A stretch of DNA of 64,000 nt from Rhizodiscina lignyota (GCA_010015805.1 ML978144.1:1-64000); one strand, 5' to 3'. Positions 1 to 12,292 are shown, counted from the stretch's first letter. Notes: generated by a model from the letters alone, not told the origin. A program made the numbers and translations.

Positions 1-962
1 AAATTTTGTGAGTATATGTACAACTCGCATATTCTACTCCCCTGTCAATGACCTGCCGCTGTGGCATAGCGGCAGCGAGACAGCTATTAAATAAAGGTGC
101 GCCCTAAGCCCCTTTCATACAGTACTAACACTTGATCTAGATCGGCCAAAAAAAAAAATAAATACCAAAAAACCAGGTCAAGCTGTTTTCTGCACCTTCC
201 TCCCTCTTAATCTGATAAAAAGGATTAGGAGGGAGGTGGTGTAGTTTTTGCTAAAATTATCTATTTTATTTTTTTCCAAAAAAAATTTGGCACCTGTAAA
301 CCACAGATTCACAAATCGGCGTCGTGTTTTTTCTTTTGCCAGTCGTAGAGTTTCCATTGATTGTGCTCTCATCTGCGGCCAAATACCGGCTAAGCATAAT
401 CTTTGACTTCTGACCAAGTTATGTTCCGTAGAACGAGGAATAATAATCATGGAGCCACTGCAGGAAGGCCTCTCTGGTTCTGGGTCTTAACCAAATCACC
501 GTCCACCGATCATCTAGTAACAGCTTTGCTCTGATCCCCATTTTGCTGGACGGAGATCACTGGCCTGTACCGGACTGCTCAAACGCGTGCACATCGCCGC
601 CAGTATATACCCAAGAGGAATATACCGACACTAGCCGCTTCACCGCGAGAAGCTCTGGTGTTGCATTACTGTATATCTTTCTCTGCTTCTCAGTTCCCAC
701 CACTCCTCTCTTTCTAACAACATCAACATCTTCGGCCTGCAGAAATCGAACACAACACCTCTGGTCCTCACTGTGCAAGCTCGTTAGATTGGTGGCCACT
801 CTTCTATTGAGATAATCGCTGCTCCTTGAACGGCGTTTCACTGCCTCACTCAGCTGGACCGACTCTCAAACATCATCGAAACCTCTCTGCCTCTGCTTCA
901 CCCATCTCTCACTCCAACTTCCTCAACATCCTGAATACCAAAACCTTGCAGATCCCAGCATC
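1..962. other. Left-edge non-coding stretch, promoter side of the first gene
   Basis: AT-rich at the far left with A and T runs around 150-300, then pyrimidine-rich from about 480 towards the first gene. The short open frames here overlap on both strands, match no family I recognise and look like chance. The CT-rich run at about 830-960 resembles a fungal 5' leader. Confidence 0.4.
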
Positions 963-1610
963 ATGTCGGGTAAGCCAATTCACAAGCGTAGTTGGCTACA
1001 GAAACCACAGTCTATCTCTAAACTCCAGTGTATTAGACTCCGACAACGAAGCACCGCCTCACCAATTCTCGACGTCAGAAACAAACATTTGCCCGAGACT
1101 CCCAGCGCACACAAGCACCATCCATAGGACGATCACAACTTTGACGAATCGGAGGTCAGGCGCACGGCCGAGTGCGAATCACCTATACCGTGATCAGAGT
1201 TCGAGATGTCTGCAGCCAAAGCTCCCGCTCAGCCTGCGCTCAAGCCCAGCGTTCCACCCATCTCATGGGTGAAATGCGTGCGCGTCGCCAGCGACGCAGA
1301 GATAATGCTTTGCCTGCCAGGGCAATACTTCGTGCGGCAGTTCCAGACACAGCACGTGTCATCGGTCAACCCGATGTTCCAGCAGGGCATGGAAGTCGGT
1401 GGGGGTGAGCTCGTTGTCGTTCGGGCTGTGATCCACAGGGAAAATTATCCCTCGGACGCAGATTATCAGCTGGTCTCCGCAAACCTGCTGAACACGACGG
1501 CGGCGGCGCTGGGAGTCGACAACTACTGGGGGCCGGTCATTGTTGCGCGGAAGGACGGCGAGCCGCTGGAGCCGGAGGCGGTGAAGGAGTTGTGCGATAG
1601 GTGCTTGTAG
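963..1610 (+). CDS. Small conserved-looking hypothetical protein
   Basis: I do not recognise this protein. The certain coding part runs from about 1206 to the TAG at 1608-1610, giving a 134-residue cytosolic-looking protein with no signal peptide or membrane segment. It has a Pro/Ala-rich N-terminus, then a mixed alpha/beta-like body containing VKCVRVASDAEIMLCLPGQ near residue 22 and DNYWGPVIVARKDGEPLEPE near residue 104. Two start models fit. One is ATG at 1206. The other is ATG at 963 (ATG TCG G) followed by a 246-bp GT-AG intron at 970-1215 that rejoins the same frame; it gives almost the same N-terminus (MSAKAPA instead of MSAAKAPA). I give the longer span because the upstream ATG follows a CT-rich leader and has a good gtaagc donor. 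GC-rich third positions support real coding. Function unknown. Confidence 0.55.
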
Positions 1611-2505
1611 GCAGTGTTATGGAGGAGTTTGTATGGTGGTTAGATGATAGTGGTGGCAATGAGAGAGAGACCTTTCGGAGTGACTTTACTGAATTCTTTG
1701 CATCGTGAAGCTGCCGGAGAGAAGACTATTGCTCTCTATTTACTTGTATTTGCGGTCCTGTCAACTGCAGTAAGTCAAGCTCTTTCAGGGGTATTGCCTG
1801 CGCCTAAACGGGTAGTGGTGATAAAAAAGCACAGGCCTTTACACGTGACTGGGTGGCGGTATTTTCATGGTGAAGTCGGAATCGAGGAAGCTTCTGCTCA
1901 TAGTTCACCTCTACTTGAAGAGTCGTTTGAAAGCAGAAAGACTGTACTTTTTTGCAGTGACACCAACGACGGAATTTGCTCGTGCTATTGTCTTCTTGCT
2001 AATCGTATATGTCCGTATACAACCTATGGGTAATAGTGGGAGCGAGATATACGCATACATGACTAATCTCATCAAGTACTTATTATAGTTACCCCTAAAC
2101 ATACTTCGACACTTGATCCAACAATACATTCAGAGTATTCCGAAGCAATCATGCTGTACTTGTCGTTAAGAAGGGCGTGGGATGCAGTCTTCAGGGGTTG
2201 GTAGAGCTAAAGAAAGCCACACTTCTCTGCCCAACTTCTTCAATTTCATTCGAACCCCTTCTGAGATGATAACTCCACTCCGTTCAACTATACTTGCTGA
2301 TTAGTTCAAAATTGATCAAGATTTACGTGATATAGATAACGTAGCTTAGTCCAACGGAGCTATCTCACGTCCTCGGTAGGGATGTACCGGTATCGGACAA
2401 GCCGCCGCCGTACTTCACAAAGAGTACTTGGAAATATCAAGATGTGATAAAAGTTACTTAGATACCCGCCACTGACCTACATTGATATTTTCCAGAAAAA
2501 GTACT
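1611..2505. other. Intergenic region
   Basis: No supportable gene. Just before the next start there is a strong intron end at about 2472-2495 (ctgac branch-like site, then ttttccag), so the following gene may have a 5'-UTR intron here. Confidence 0.4.
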
Positions 2506-3255
2506 ATGGTCAAACAAATCCGTCTCGGGGTGCTGGTCCCGTCTTCCAACACCGCTCTCGAACCCATTACCCAAGAGATCATCTCATCAATATCCGACGA
2601 CGACTTGGAAATAACAGTACACTTCTCCCGTTTCACCGTAAAAGAGATTTCCCTGACGCCAACGGCGTTAAATCAATTCAAACTCGAGCCCATTATTACC
2701 GCAGCGCAACTCCTTGCTGATGCCAAGGTGGATTGCATCGGATGGTCTGGCACGAGTGCGGGATGGCTGGGCTTCGATCACGACGAGAGACTATGTAAGG
2801 AGATCAGCGATGCGACGGGAATTTCATGCGCCACTAGCACGCTGGCGCTCAACAAGGCTCTGAAGCTCCTCGGGATTGGGGAGGGGAGCAAGCTGGGACT
2901 TGTGACGCCGTATCTGTCGGACGTGCAGACTGCAATCATGGAGAAGTATGCTGGGATTGGCATTGTGATTGATAAGAGCGTGGAGAGACATCTCGAAATA
3001 TCTGCGAACCATAGTATTCGCCAGGTTTCGGCGGAGCAGCTGGGAAGCATGGTGAGAGAGGTGAAAGAGGGAGGAGCGCACGTCATCACCACATTTTGTA
3101 CGAATTTGGTTGCAGCGAGGTATGCGGAGCAGTGGGAGAGGGAGATGGACGTTGTGGTGCTGGATACCGTTGCGACTGTTGTGTGGGATATGCTGAAGAT
3201 GGTCGGGGTGGACACGAAGAAGGTCCAGGGATGGGGGAAGATGTTTGAGCTATAG
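2506..3255 (+). CDS. Asp/Glu racemase-superfamily enzyme, arylmalonate decarboxylase / maleate isomerase-like
   Basis: A single-exon 249-residue protein of the aspartate/glutamate racemase superfamily, subgroup of maleate cis-trans isomerase and arylmalonate decarboxylase. Visible landmarks are VLVPSSNTALEP at residues 9-20 (nucleotide-free carboxylate-binding loop typical of maleate isomerases), GWSGTSAG at 79-86, VTPY at 133-136 and TTFCTNL at 195-201. Family knowledge: racemases and isomerases use two cysteines, one in each of the second and fourth motifs. Here the second position (C198) is kept but the first is glycine (G82, followed by T83 S84), the pattern known from arylmalonate decarboxylase (G74/C188). 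It is therefore inferred to be a cofactor-free decarboxylase or other one-cysteine enzyme acting on a small dicarboxylate. The start is the ATG at 2506; codons upstream lack an ATG and follow an intron-like acceptor. No signal peptide. Confidence 0.8.
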   Translation: MVKQIRLGVLVPSSNTALEPITQEIISSISDDDLEITVHFSRFTVKEISLTPTALNQFKLEPIITAAQLLADAKVDCIGWSGTSAGWLGFDHDERLCKEISDATGISCATSTLALNKALKLLGIGEGSKLGLVTPYLSDVQTAIMEKYAGIGIVIDKSVERHLEISANHSIRQVSAEQLGSMVREVKEGGAHVITTFCTNLVAARYAEQWEREMDVVVLDTVATVVWDMLKMVGVDTKKVQGWGKMFEL

Positions 3256-4758
3256 CGTTCGAACATGTATTTGGCTGACTCGGGAAGCGGGAGAGTGACA
3301 ACTATTAGTCATTGAACATAGAGAGAGGGATGGTTGACGGCGCATCTTCATGCCAAATACTACGTCTGCTTTCAGAGTTAGGCCTTGAAAGGAAGAAACG
3401 GGCCGTTCTTGCAAATGACACGTCTGCGAGCCGCCCATTGTAGCATTCAAACAGTGCAGACCATCATCAAGCGCCCTGGTCCCAGCATCGTCCGGTGCAA
3501 CTGATCTAAAAGAATTAAAATACTGCCTGGAATCCTTCTGTTGAGACGGGCTGTGATCAACAAAAAGAGGGCAAGACGTCTAGGTCAAGGATAGTGACCA
3601 ACCTTCCAAGATCCTATGTTAAAGCTGTCCTATATTATTCAGCCGTTATGTCTAAGATTGAAAGTGCTTGTGATATGTACAGCTTCGAGTCACTGGTCGA
3701 AGGCCGGTGGTTGGATTGGCTAGATAGACATGTGGGAACTAATGTGACAATGGAGATGCGCGCCCAAATAGGGCAGCCTTCTAGAAGCCTAGTTCGTCCA
3801 TGAGGCGAGTAACGGTTGCTTGCGGCCGCTTCTGCCATCATGAGCGGAGTTTGCAAAGCAGATGACGGTCGGCAAAATTGCCATCACAGGCCCTGCCAAG
3901 CTCTCTGCCAAGTGCCACCAGAATCAAGCTACAGGACCCTTGTTTCTGCTCCCGCGTAGTCCCCCACCCACAAACTCCAACCACCGTCATCAAGCACGGC
4001 TTAAGGCGCCTTTCCGATGTGTTTACCTTCCTGATACAGTTGCACAAAGGCATTGATCGCTACATTACCCCAGACTCACCCGCACTTTCTGACCAGTCCG
4101 ACAAGGTTCCCCAGATGCTGAATACATATCTTTCCGGAGCATGCAACATTTGATGTCAGACAATGGCGTCAAAAAGGCGGTGCTTGACAGCAACCAAGAA
4201 GCTAGCCCTAGCGGCTAAGCTTTTGGGGCGTCGCGGCAGCTCGCGCGATCTGCGATTGCACGAGACGATGAAACTCGGTGTTCTGCGGCCAAGCATCGTG
4301 ACAACGCCATCGCCATTCGCCTGCCTCGCTGACACCTGAATATTCCTCAGCAACGCGCAGAGCTCTACGTGAGGGCAGAGGAATCCTTCGAGGGATCAGG
4401 CGGCCTATCGCACTTTATTCCTTTGCTACAAACGGGTAGCACAAGTTAGGTCCCGAATCGACGGGGCTGGAGGGCATCGTGCTGTCGAATCCGCACCCTG
4501 CCGTTATTAAAGTGGGTACTTCGCAAGTTGGAGTTGTGACGTCAACAACACGAAGAAACGCCCCAGCCCACTGCGGCTTTGGGGGGTCCACAGAAATCAT
4601 GTTCACGCGAGCAGAATTGTCTCTGTAATCGGCGAACGGACGTGAATGCGGCATGAGCAGTGGGCTTGCAGAAATGACGTTGGTTTTTCTGGCCCAACCA
4701 TCTATAAGCCCATTTTCTCTTTCATTTTCTTCTCGCCCTCCGCATTTCTTATCTCCAC
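3256..4758. other. Intergenic region upstream of the MFS transporter
   Basis: About 1.5 kb with no supportable gene. Open frames on both strands are short and lack family features. The last 100 bases are CT-rich, as expected for a promoter and leader. Confidence 0.4.
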
Positions 4759-4764
4759 TATAAA
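4759..4764 (+). promoter_or_regulatory. Probable TATA box of the MFS transporter gene
   Basis: A TATAAA hexamer lies 60 bases upstream of the ATG at 4825 and is followed by a CT-rich tract that could hold the transcription start. Confidence 0.5.
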
Positions 4765-4824
4765 CTAGAACTCCCCCCTTCCCCATTGTCGGTTTCCCGT
4801 GGAGCTGCTCCCTGATGAGTAAAG

Positions 4825-6878
4825 ATGGCTCACTTCGCGGAGAATCCGTCCGTTTTCGGAAATAATGGACCAGACAATGAAGAGCTTAACGAGAAGCGTG
4901 ACTCCAGCTCTGATGCCGGCAAGACCGAACAGAACCTTAATGGAGGAGATCTCAGTCCGCGCAATACGTTCGAGGCCGAGGGACAGCCTGACCTGGATCG
5001 TCCCGGGACGTATGACAAGATAGAGATTACGGAAGAAGATTGCTACGACGAATTGGGCTATTCATTTCCATCTTGGAAGAAATGGACTATTCTTACCATA
5101 ATCTTCCTTGTCCAGGTCTCGATGAACTTCAACACTAGCTTGTACTCCAACGGTCTCACCGGCATATCAGACGAGTTCCATGTCAGCGCGCAAGCCGCAC
5201 GATGTGGTGCGATGATATTCCTCGTTCTCTACGCGTTCGGTTGTGAACTTTGGGCTCCGTGGAGTGAAGAGCTTGGCCGCTGGCCCATCTTACAGCTCAG
5301 CTTGACATTGGTCAACATCTGGCAACTGCCTGTCGCTCTGGCTCCCAACTTCGCATCTCTCATGGTCGGCCGTGCTCTCGGCGGCTTATCTTCTGCAGGA
5401 GGCTCTGTTACTCTTGGTATGATCGCCGATATGTGGGAGGCAGATGTTCAGCAATATGCTGTCGCATACGTCGTCTTCTCTTCCGTTGGAGGCTCCGTTC
5501 TTGGTCCCGTGGTCGGTGGATTTGTTGAGGCCTTTCTTGACTGGAGATGGTGTATTTGGATTCAGCTTATCTTTGGAGGCTTCGTTCAAGCGTGCCACTT
5601 TTTCCTCGTACCCGAGACTCGCACAACCGTTATGATGGACAAGATTGCCAAGCGTCGTCGCAAGAAGAACGGCGAGAACATCTGGGGTACGTTATTCCGT
5701 GAATTGTTCGACGGTACATGACTGACTTGGAACAGGACCAAACGAGCTTGTCCCATTCAAGGACCGCTTCTCGGCCAAAGAAGTTATGATTCTCTGGATC
5801 CGGCCCTTCAAGATGTTCCTCACTGAGCCCATCGTGCTCACACTCTCACTGCTTAGTGGCTTCAGTGACGCTTTGATCTTCATGTTCATCCAGTCGTTTT
5901 CTCTCGTCTACCAACAGTGGAACTTTGGCACCGTTGAAATCGGGCTGTCGTTTATTCCATTGTTGGTGGGATACTTCATCGCTTGGTTCGCCTTCATTCC
6001 AGCCATCAAGAAGAATATCAAGGTTCGCAATGCGAATCCGGACGACGAAAGGGCGCAATATGAGAGTAGGCTGTGGTTCCTGCTATATACGGCTCCGTGC
6101 TTGCCTATTGGTCTTATTGGGTTCGCGTGGACGATCCAAGGTCCTCCAATCCACTGGATTGGTAAGTGATCACCTTGTGCCCCACGCTCGTAATGACTGA
6201 GAGATTAACGCATATCCACAGGTAGCATGATCTTCGCAGCCATTGTCGGTATTGCTAACTATGCCATCTACATGGCCACGATTGACTATATGATCTGTGC
6301 ATACGGCCCGTATTCCGCGTCTGCAACTGGTGGGAACGGTTGGTCAAGAGACTTCCTTGCAGGCGTCCTAACTGTGCCTGCCACGCCATTCTTTAGCAGT
6401 ATGTGCTCCACTTATATCACAACTCGCTCTACCCTTATACAGACACTGACATCGTTCCACAGACATTGGCGCATCCTCTGGCAAAAACCTCGAATACGCT
6501 TGTACTATCCTTTTCTGCATTGCTTTCCTCCTTGTCATCGCCGTCTACGTTATCTATTGGAAAGGCCCCGCCTTGCGCGCTCGCTCACCCTTCGCGCAAC
6601 AACTTGCTGCCGCTGGTGCCGCCGCGCACGCGCCTGGTCGTCGCGTATCTGCCGTTTCTGCACAACGTTCTGCTTCTATTGCTGCAGGCGAGGCCAGACC
6701 CCCAACCAGTCGCAGGAGTAGCTATGCGGCGAGCCAGGCTTTGTCGACTTGGGCTGGGAGCCGTAGGAGTTCAAGGTCTGAGAGTGTGGTTAGACCGAGA
6801 AATGTGCGACAAAAGAGCGAGACTAAGAAGAAGATCGATGAGGCGAATCGGAAGGACAGGGAAGGGAATATGGTTTAA
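4825..6878 (+). CDS. MFS drug:H+ antiporter (DHA1-type) transporter
   Basis: A plasma-membrane exporter of the major facilitator superfamily. Exons: 4825-5686, 5736-6161, 6222-6398 and 6463-6878; all junctions are GT-AG and in phase, giving 626 residues. The hydrophilic N-terminus (about 85 residues) ends in SFPSWKKW, which leads into the first membrane helix. The first half carries the loop 2-3 motif LWAPWSEELGRWP and the helix 5 region VGRALGGLSSAGGSVTLG with the drug-antiporter type GPVVGG sequence soon after. A long cytosolic loop separates the two halves, with twelve helices in all. The C-terminus is an unusual long, basic, Ser/Ala/Arg-rich tail (about 100 residues) ending in DREGNMV. 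Introns 1 and 3 have ctgac branch sites. The closest known group is the fungal polyamine/multidrug DHA1 family; the substrate cannot be told from sequence. Confidence 0.9.
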
Positions 6879-9800
6879 GTGATACCTAGAAGGTTCGGCG
6901 TGGATGAGTGTAGAAATATACCCCGGTTTCATTGATGAACATGTGATGGATGTTTAATGTCTTTTGCAGCGTGGATTTGAAGCTGGGGGACCTGGGGTTT
7001 GAATTATTGGATTCTGGATGGACGACGAATTACGATATGTACTATAGAAGTCAAATGTAAGATAGGGACATCTTGTGGTTAGTACACGCCAATAGCAAAA
7101 GGCAATAGATGCTAGTTCCGAACTCTTATCGCTTGTTAAATTGGTTGTAGGGGGTTGCACGCGCTGGAGATTGGACAGAAAGCTACGAATGGCATAGTCG
7201 CAATTACTGCGAAAAGCACTAATTCGGTGTCCGACTCGTTGCAACCTATTGGTTTTCACATACCGGGGGAGAGATTTTGAATTGCAAATCTTTCGTCGTT
7301 GATCATACCAGGCAGCTGGAATTAGCGATTGTGTACACCAAGATTGTTGCCGCAAGTGGCCAAACGACCTGTATCGCCCAATTCAAAGTTCTCTTGCTTT
7401 GACCGTAGACTGGTTAAGACCTACCATTTTGCGCGTCTCCGCTGTGGGAAAACATCTCTGGCAAAGCCATCTTGAAATGTGGGTGAGTATGGATCGGAGA
7501 GCAACTATCTCTGCTGTGATTCCTCTCTCTGCTGTGATTCTTATCGCTTGCTACACAATTCAAGAAGTGCTACTCTACGAGTCTTATCAGTCCCGTTGGA
7601 GAACTGCATTCTCAATCAAAGGACTCCACGAATGGTGAGATAACTATTCAGAGCACCATGTTCCATATGCGAGTAGGTTCTGTTTTCTTGATTGGCTAAT
7701 ATGTTTGTAGTCTTCTCGACTCCTGCGTAAGCAGCGAGCATCGCCACCATTCAAAAAACAGAAAGCCACGGCCAAATCCGTTCCACTTCATGTTTGCTAA
7801 TTGACTCCAACTCATTGCCCACCATATTGTATCTTTGTTCTCTTAGCTGAGTCGTTAGCTCGTACCATTTTCACACTCCTGCGATAGGTCTTCTGAAACA
7901 GAACACTCAGACTCGACCTCTGAAGTGTGCTTCATGGCCAGTGGAGCGACCAAAAGCAATCAGGATTCTCTGGTCGCCAAAGAAGAAGCTGAAGCGCCAC
8001 CCAAGCGAGATGCTCACTGCTTTACGGAGTAAGCCACAGTTATTGTCCCTGTGGATGGTTATAATCCAGCGAAACTCAGTCTCGTCTCCACCGTCGATAT
8101 CTCTTGAATGAATTGGTTCCCATGCTGCATTTGTTCCATCCATAGCTGTGTCCAGTGTCCAATGCTGCTGCATTCTTAGGGGTCGAGCTTGCGTATATCG
8201 TCCAAGGAATTGACTATATCGTATGATTTCACTCGCACATGCAAGGATGACTTCGCCAGTGCACGAAGGGTACAACGACAGTAATACGTACTTGTTCTAT
8301 GAATGTATACCTGGTTCTCGAGTGATTATCAGCATGAACCTCAACATAACTCTCAAGACTTGTCGAAGTTCCATTTTGATACACTTGAGATAGTATGGCA
8401 CCATTCTTTACGACTCACGAGAATCTTTCAGCTTCGAGTCCGACAGACCGAGGCGATATCACCTAAGGCTTATAACGCAAGTTACAGCGTACATTTCGAC
8501 TCCGTATGGCCTCTACAGACTTTTGATACCACCCCTAATTCTGTAGAGTTCCACTTGATGACCCGCTCCTCAATTTGTCAGTCCTCTGGCACTTAAGGAT
8601 GGCTACTGTGACTGCACAGGGCAACATTCGTCTCGGTAGTGCCTATGATATGGAAACCATGACATGTGGCTGTTGACTGACTAAATCGAAGTAAGGCAGC
8701 TTATGCAATGGAAAGTAGAAGTGCTGCTACAAGGAAAATAGGTGATAGTAGTCGTACTGGCCGTGCAAAGCTTTGCTGTGGGTCTGCGTGGGTCTCCGTG
8801 GGTCCCCGTAAGCGTTGCGGATTCAGACACACTGACGTAGAGTGCGTCTGAATCTGTCGACCGTTGAATTCTTCTCACCCTGATCGACGAGTAGCTATGG
8901 CTTCCTTTCGGAGCACCAGACCTTCCTTCGCCCATTGCGGCCCTTCTCTATGCTCTGCATGTGTGTGAAAGGTCTCTAGGCCAGGTGGCGTTTCGGTCTT
9001 GGTTCCGGGGAGGAGCGGGACCAGGGTGGCCTTGTGGCTTGATGGGAGGCTTGATAGGTCCAGGACAGGGATTCTGGACTCCACAATCAGAAAAGGAGAA
9101 GGACGGGGAATCCTGGGTAGCCCTCCAGGCGAGCATACGCGCGCGGAAGGGCCATTGACTCTCAATGTGGAAAGGTCGCGCTTCATTAGCAGTAGCAGCA
9201 GGGAAATGCCACCGGATTCTCTCATGTCCATGCCAACCTTGAGCAGGAATTGCGTGTTCTTAAGCCCTTCACGGACCCAATGGTTACATAGAAGAACTGC
9301 CGAGGTCAGATTTGCGCTTGCGAAAGAGACATTGTCTCACTGTTGACGCCCATTCATACTAGTTGAATGAGCAATATATTTGTCGAAATACGTTACGCCA
9401 TTGCCGTCACTACGCGCGGCAAAGAGTTGAGAGGCTGCAGAGATAGCGGATTCCAGCAAATCGCTTGCCCCTGCGCTTTGCGCAGGCCGGTATTTCCCCC
9501 GCAAAAACCCTCTCGAGTCATGACCACTTCGACCAGCTTCATGATTCAACGCGCTCCTTCGCTTTGAATTTCGCTTTGTTCGGGCATGAACGATTGAGTT
9601 CTCGAGTCTATCTGCAGCGCTGATCAGCCATTCAAGGTCCATCTGGACGCGGGACGCTCGAGTCGACGTGCAACGGTGCCGTCTATCTCTCGCCAACTCC
9701 AACGGCATCGTGCCTGAACGTCGAAGCGATCCATGCGAAAAGCTTCTGCCGACTGATTCAGCTTCAGGGCAAGGGCACAGTGCGATTCAGGAACAGGTTG

Positions 9801-10504
9801 CAATGGCGCTCCCATCTGCGATTGCGTTCTCACCTCATGCCGCCAGCAGAGCGGATCAATTGCAGGCCACCCCGCAGATCTTTCCAACGTTGAACTGTGG
9901 TGGAGACTCTGGTGGAGAATGGAAGTGGATAGGCTCGACGACGATCCCTCCCAGAACAATGCAGCTTTGTTTCAGTCGATGTGCTGGGACGGCGAAGAGC
10001 TAATGAGAGCTAAGAAGCCTGCTGTAAGGGGCGCGACCTCCAAGCGCAGCGCGGCTGTCACCGCCCGGGCCGTCGTCAGTTCCCGAACCTTGTGGCTTCC
10101 CTTCGGTTCTGCTCGAAGTCCGGATGTGCATCTTGCTCTCAAAGCTGCTAAAGACTCCTTTTGACTTTCGCCCCTAACTTCCTCTGTCTCGAGTCCCCGC
10201 TTGCCGTCTTCCAGGACGCCCAGGGCAACGTAATTATCCGCTCGATATTCCCAGCTCAAAGCTTCCCCTTTCAAGATGGAATTCCGTATTAAGTTACCTC
10301 TACGGATCCTGTTCCTGGAACAACTGACTCGCTGGGTTCGAAGCTTAAACTCTTCAACGGCCATTGTCATGCAATATTTCCAGTTATTCGATACTCACTA
10401 CGCGAGTCAAAAGAAAGACATGCCAAACACCTGCAAAGTTCGCTGAATCGTTCCCTCCAAAGTCCCCAAGGTCCCTCCTTCTTTTGGGTTTCTGGTAGGT
10501 TTCG
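6879..10504. other. 3.6-kb stretch without a supportable gene
   Basis: Open frames are short, overlap on both strands and show no recognisable domain. It contains two small tandem repeats, at 7508-7540 (two copies of a tctctgctgtgattc unit) and 8778-8807. No transposase, integrase, reverse transcriptase or terminal repeat was seen. Confidence 0.4.
8778..8807. repeat. Three copies of a 10-bp tandem repeat
   Basis: The units are gtgggtctgc, gtgggtctcc and gtgggtcccc in direct tandem. They lie in non-coding DNA and have no evident function. Confidence 0.6.
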
Positions 10505-10510
10505 TATAAA
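10505..10510 (+). promoter_or_regulatory. Possible TATA box for the 7-TM membrane protein gene
   Basis: A TATAAA hexamer lies 142 bases upstream of the ATG at 10652, within a CT-rich leader. Confidence 0.35.
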
Positions 10511-10651
10511 GCGCTTTGCAGCTTAGGGCTCTCGACTCTCTTTCTTGAATTCTTGGGCTTCTTCTTTTGGTCGGCAGCAGTCTGTCAGCATTTATATCCG
10601 GAGGCTTTGGCATCTTCCGCTCCATTGCATTTGCTATTAGGCATACCAAGC

Positions 10652-11884
10652 ATGGATCTTGCTACTGTCTTCTTTGGTCTCTTCCTTGGACTGTTCGCTC
10701 CAACCTCGATTAAGGTGTTCAGGCAGAGTTGGGTTATCTGGTCTCGCACAAGGCGACTTACAAATGTCTATGTCTTCATGATCTGGGCGGAGACGGTGGT
10801 GAATCTCATCTTTGCGATTACAACGTATCTTTTCATCCAAGGCGTCATTCCCTCATGGTGAGTCGTTTCGCCGCTATCCAGTTTCAATTGGGTCGTTTGC
10901 CAAAGTACTGACATTGGGAATTTAGTCTCGCGTACTATTTCGTTGCCGGCAAGTTGTGCGACACCGCTTGATAATATTTGGTTCCTAACGCAAAGCAGTG
11001 CTGCTATGGACTCTCCAGGTTCAGCTCCTCACACAAATCATTGCAAATCGGGTCGCCCTGATCATGGTCGACAAGCACAAATCCCGCTTGATGAAATGGC
11101 TCCTCTTCGGCCTTGTTGGTGTTGTCAACATCTCCGTGTTCGTCATATGGATTCCTGCGCATATGGAGATCAGTCCATTCTGGGTCAACTTCAACAGCAT
11201 CTGGGAGCGACTTGAGAAGTGCTTCTTCCTCGTCGTGGACTGTGGACTGAATTTCTTCTTTTTGTACCTGGTGCGGTTCAATCTAATCGCGAAGGGTCTG
11301 ACGAAGTACTCTCGGCTGTTCCAGTTCAACGCGTTCATTGTTTGTGTCTCAATCGCCATGGATGGACTGCTGCTTGGCTTGCTGAGCCTCAAAAATTCTT
11401 ACATGTAAGTGCATAATTCACGCCTACTGTATAGGACTGGAAGATCTGATTGAATTGATGCAGCTACGTCCAATTCGCCCCGGTGGCATATATCGTCAAA
11501 CTCAACATCGAGCTCACCATGGCTGTTCTCATCTCCAAAGTCGCACGTAGCGCTGATCGCGTCGATAACTGGTACTCAAGTGGCGACGCACCAGCTCATG
11601 GCTCAGTTCCCACCAACCGTTCCATGGCTGGCAGAGCTCCCCCACCTCAAGGGGACCACTTTGTCATGACCGGGGTTGGCAATAGTGTTCAAGTTAGCGC
11701 GGATAAGACGGACGGTCGCTGGCCGAATTATGGTTATGAGATGGATAACAAGGTCAATGGCACCACAGCGACAGTGCGGTCAACGAGCTCAGAGGAGCTT
11801 GTTAGGGATATGCACCCGCACCACCAGAACGAGAATGGGATTTTGAAGTCGATGACTACGACTGTTCACACGAACAACATCTGA
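10652..11884 (+). CDS. Seven-helix integral membrane protein, fungal, function unknown
   Basis: Exons: 10652-10857, 10926-10948, 10996-11404 and 11464-11884, giving 352 residues. The second exon is only 23 nt, and the intron after it (10949-10995) starts with GCAAGT, so it is a GC-AG intron; it has a ctaac branch site 8 bases before the acceptor. The protein begins in a membrane helix (MDLATVFFGLFLGLFAP) and has about seven hydrophobic segments up to a conserved-looking QFAPVAYIVKLNIELTMA near residue 217. A polar C-terminal tail of about 110 residues follows, rich in Gly, Pro, Ser and His. The layout resembles the fungal rhodopsin-like or integral-membrane orphan families, in which ligand and partners are unknown. 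There is no retinal-Lys motif that I can see. The start was chosen because it is the first ATG opening the hydrophobic frame. Confidence 0.8.
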
Positions 11885-12292
11885 AAAGGCATCACATAAA
11901 ACCAAAAGAATGGGGTTCTCACGAATGGGCGTTGTATTTGTATATACCTGAAAAACGCTAAATGCTCGGCGGTTAGCTCTGAGTTCTGAGTTTATGTATT
12001 ATCAAAAATACACATGATGTGCTTGTACGTATCAATTCTCAGATGGAGCAGGTGATACTCTTGAACTTCGTGAAATCTTGGTGCTCCTTCCAACTCTGAT
12101 GCTCGCGTGAAAAGGAGGATCCGTGTGGCTGGAGCTGGGCTTGAGGCTGATATTGCCAAGCTTTGAGGCTGAAGATCCCTGCTGGTTTTTCTCCACACTA
12201 CCCACTTTCCTTAACGGCTTCATTGGAACTTCCACTGTGGCACTTGTCCTTCAACTCCCTCTATTCATCCCCACAACGCAGACTCGCTTGGC
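11885..12292. other. Intergenic region between membrane protein and WDR70
   Basis: About 400 bases holding the 3' end of the upstream gene and the CT-rich promoter of the WD-repeat gene. Nothing else is seen. Confidence 0.4.

Noticed and set aside
2778-3266. 162-codon minus-strand frame opposite the racemase-superfamily gene
   Set aside because: Shadow of the coding strand, which carries the catalytic motifs.
6403-6882. 159-codon frame at the end of the MFS gene
   Set aside because: Different frame from exon 4, which continues the last membrane helix and joins in phase.
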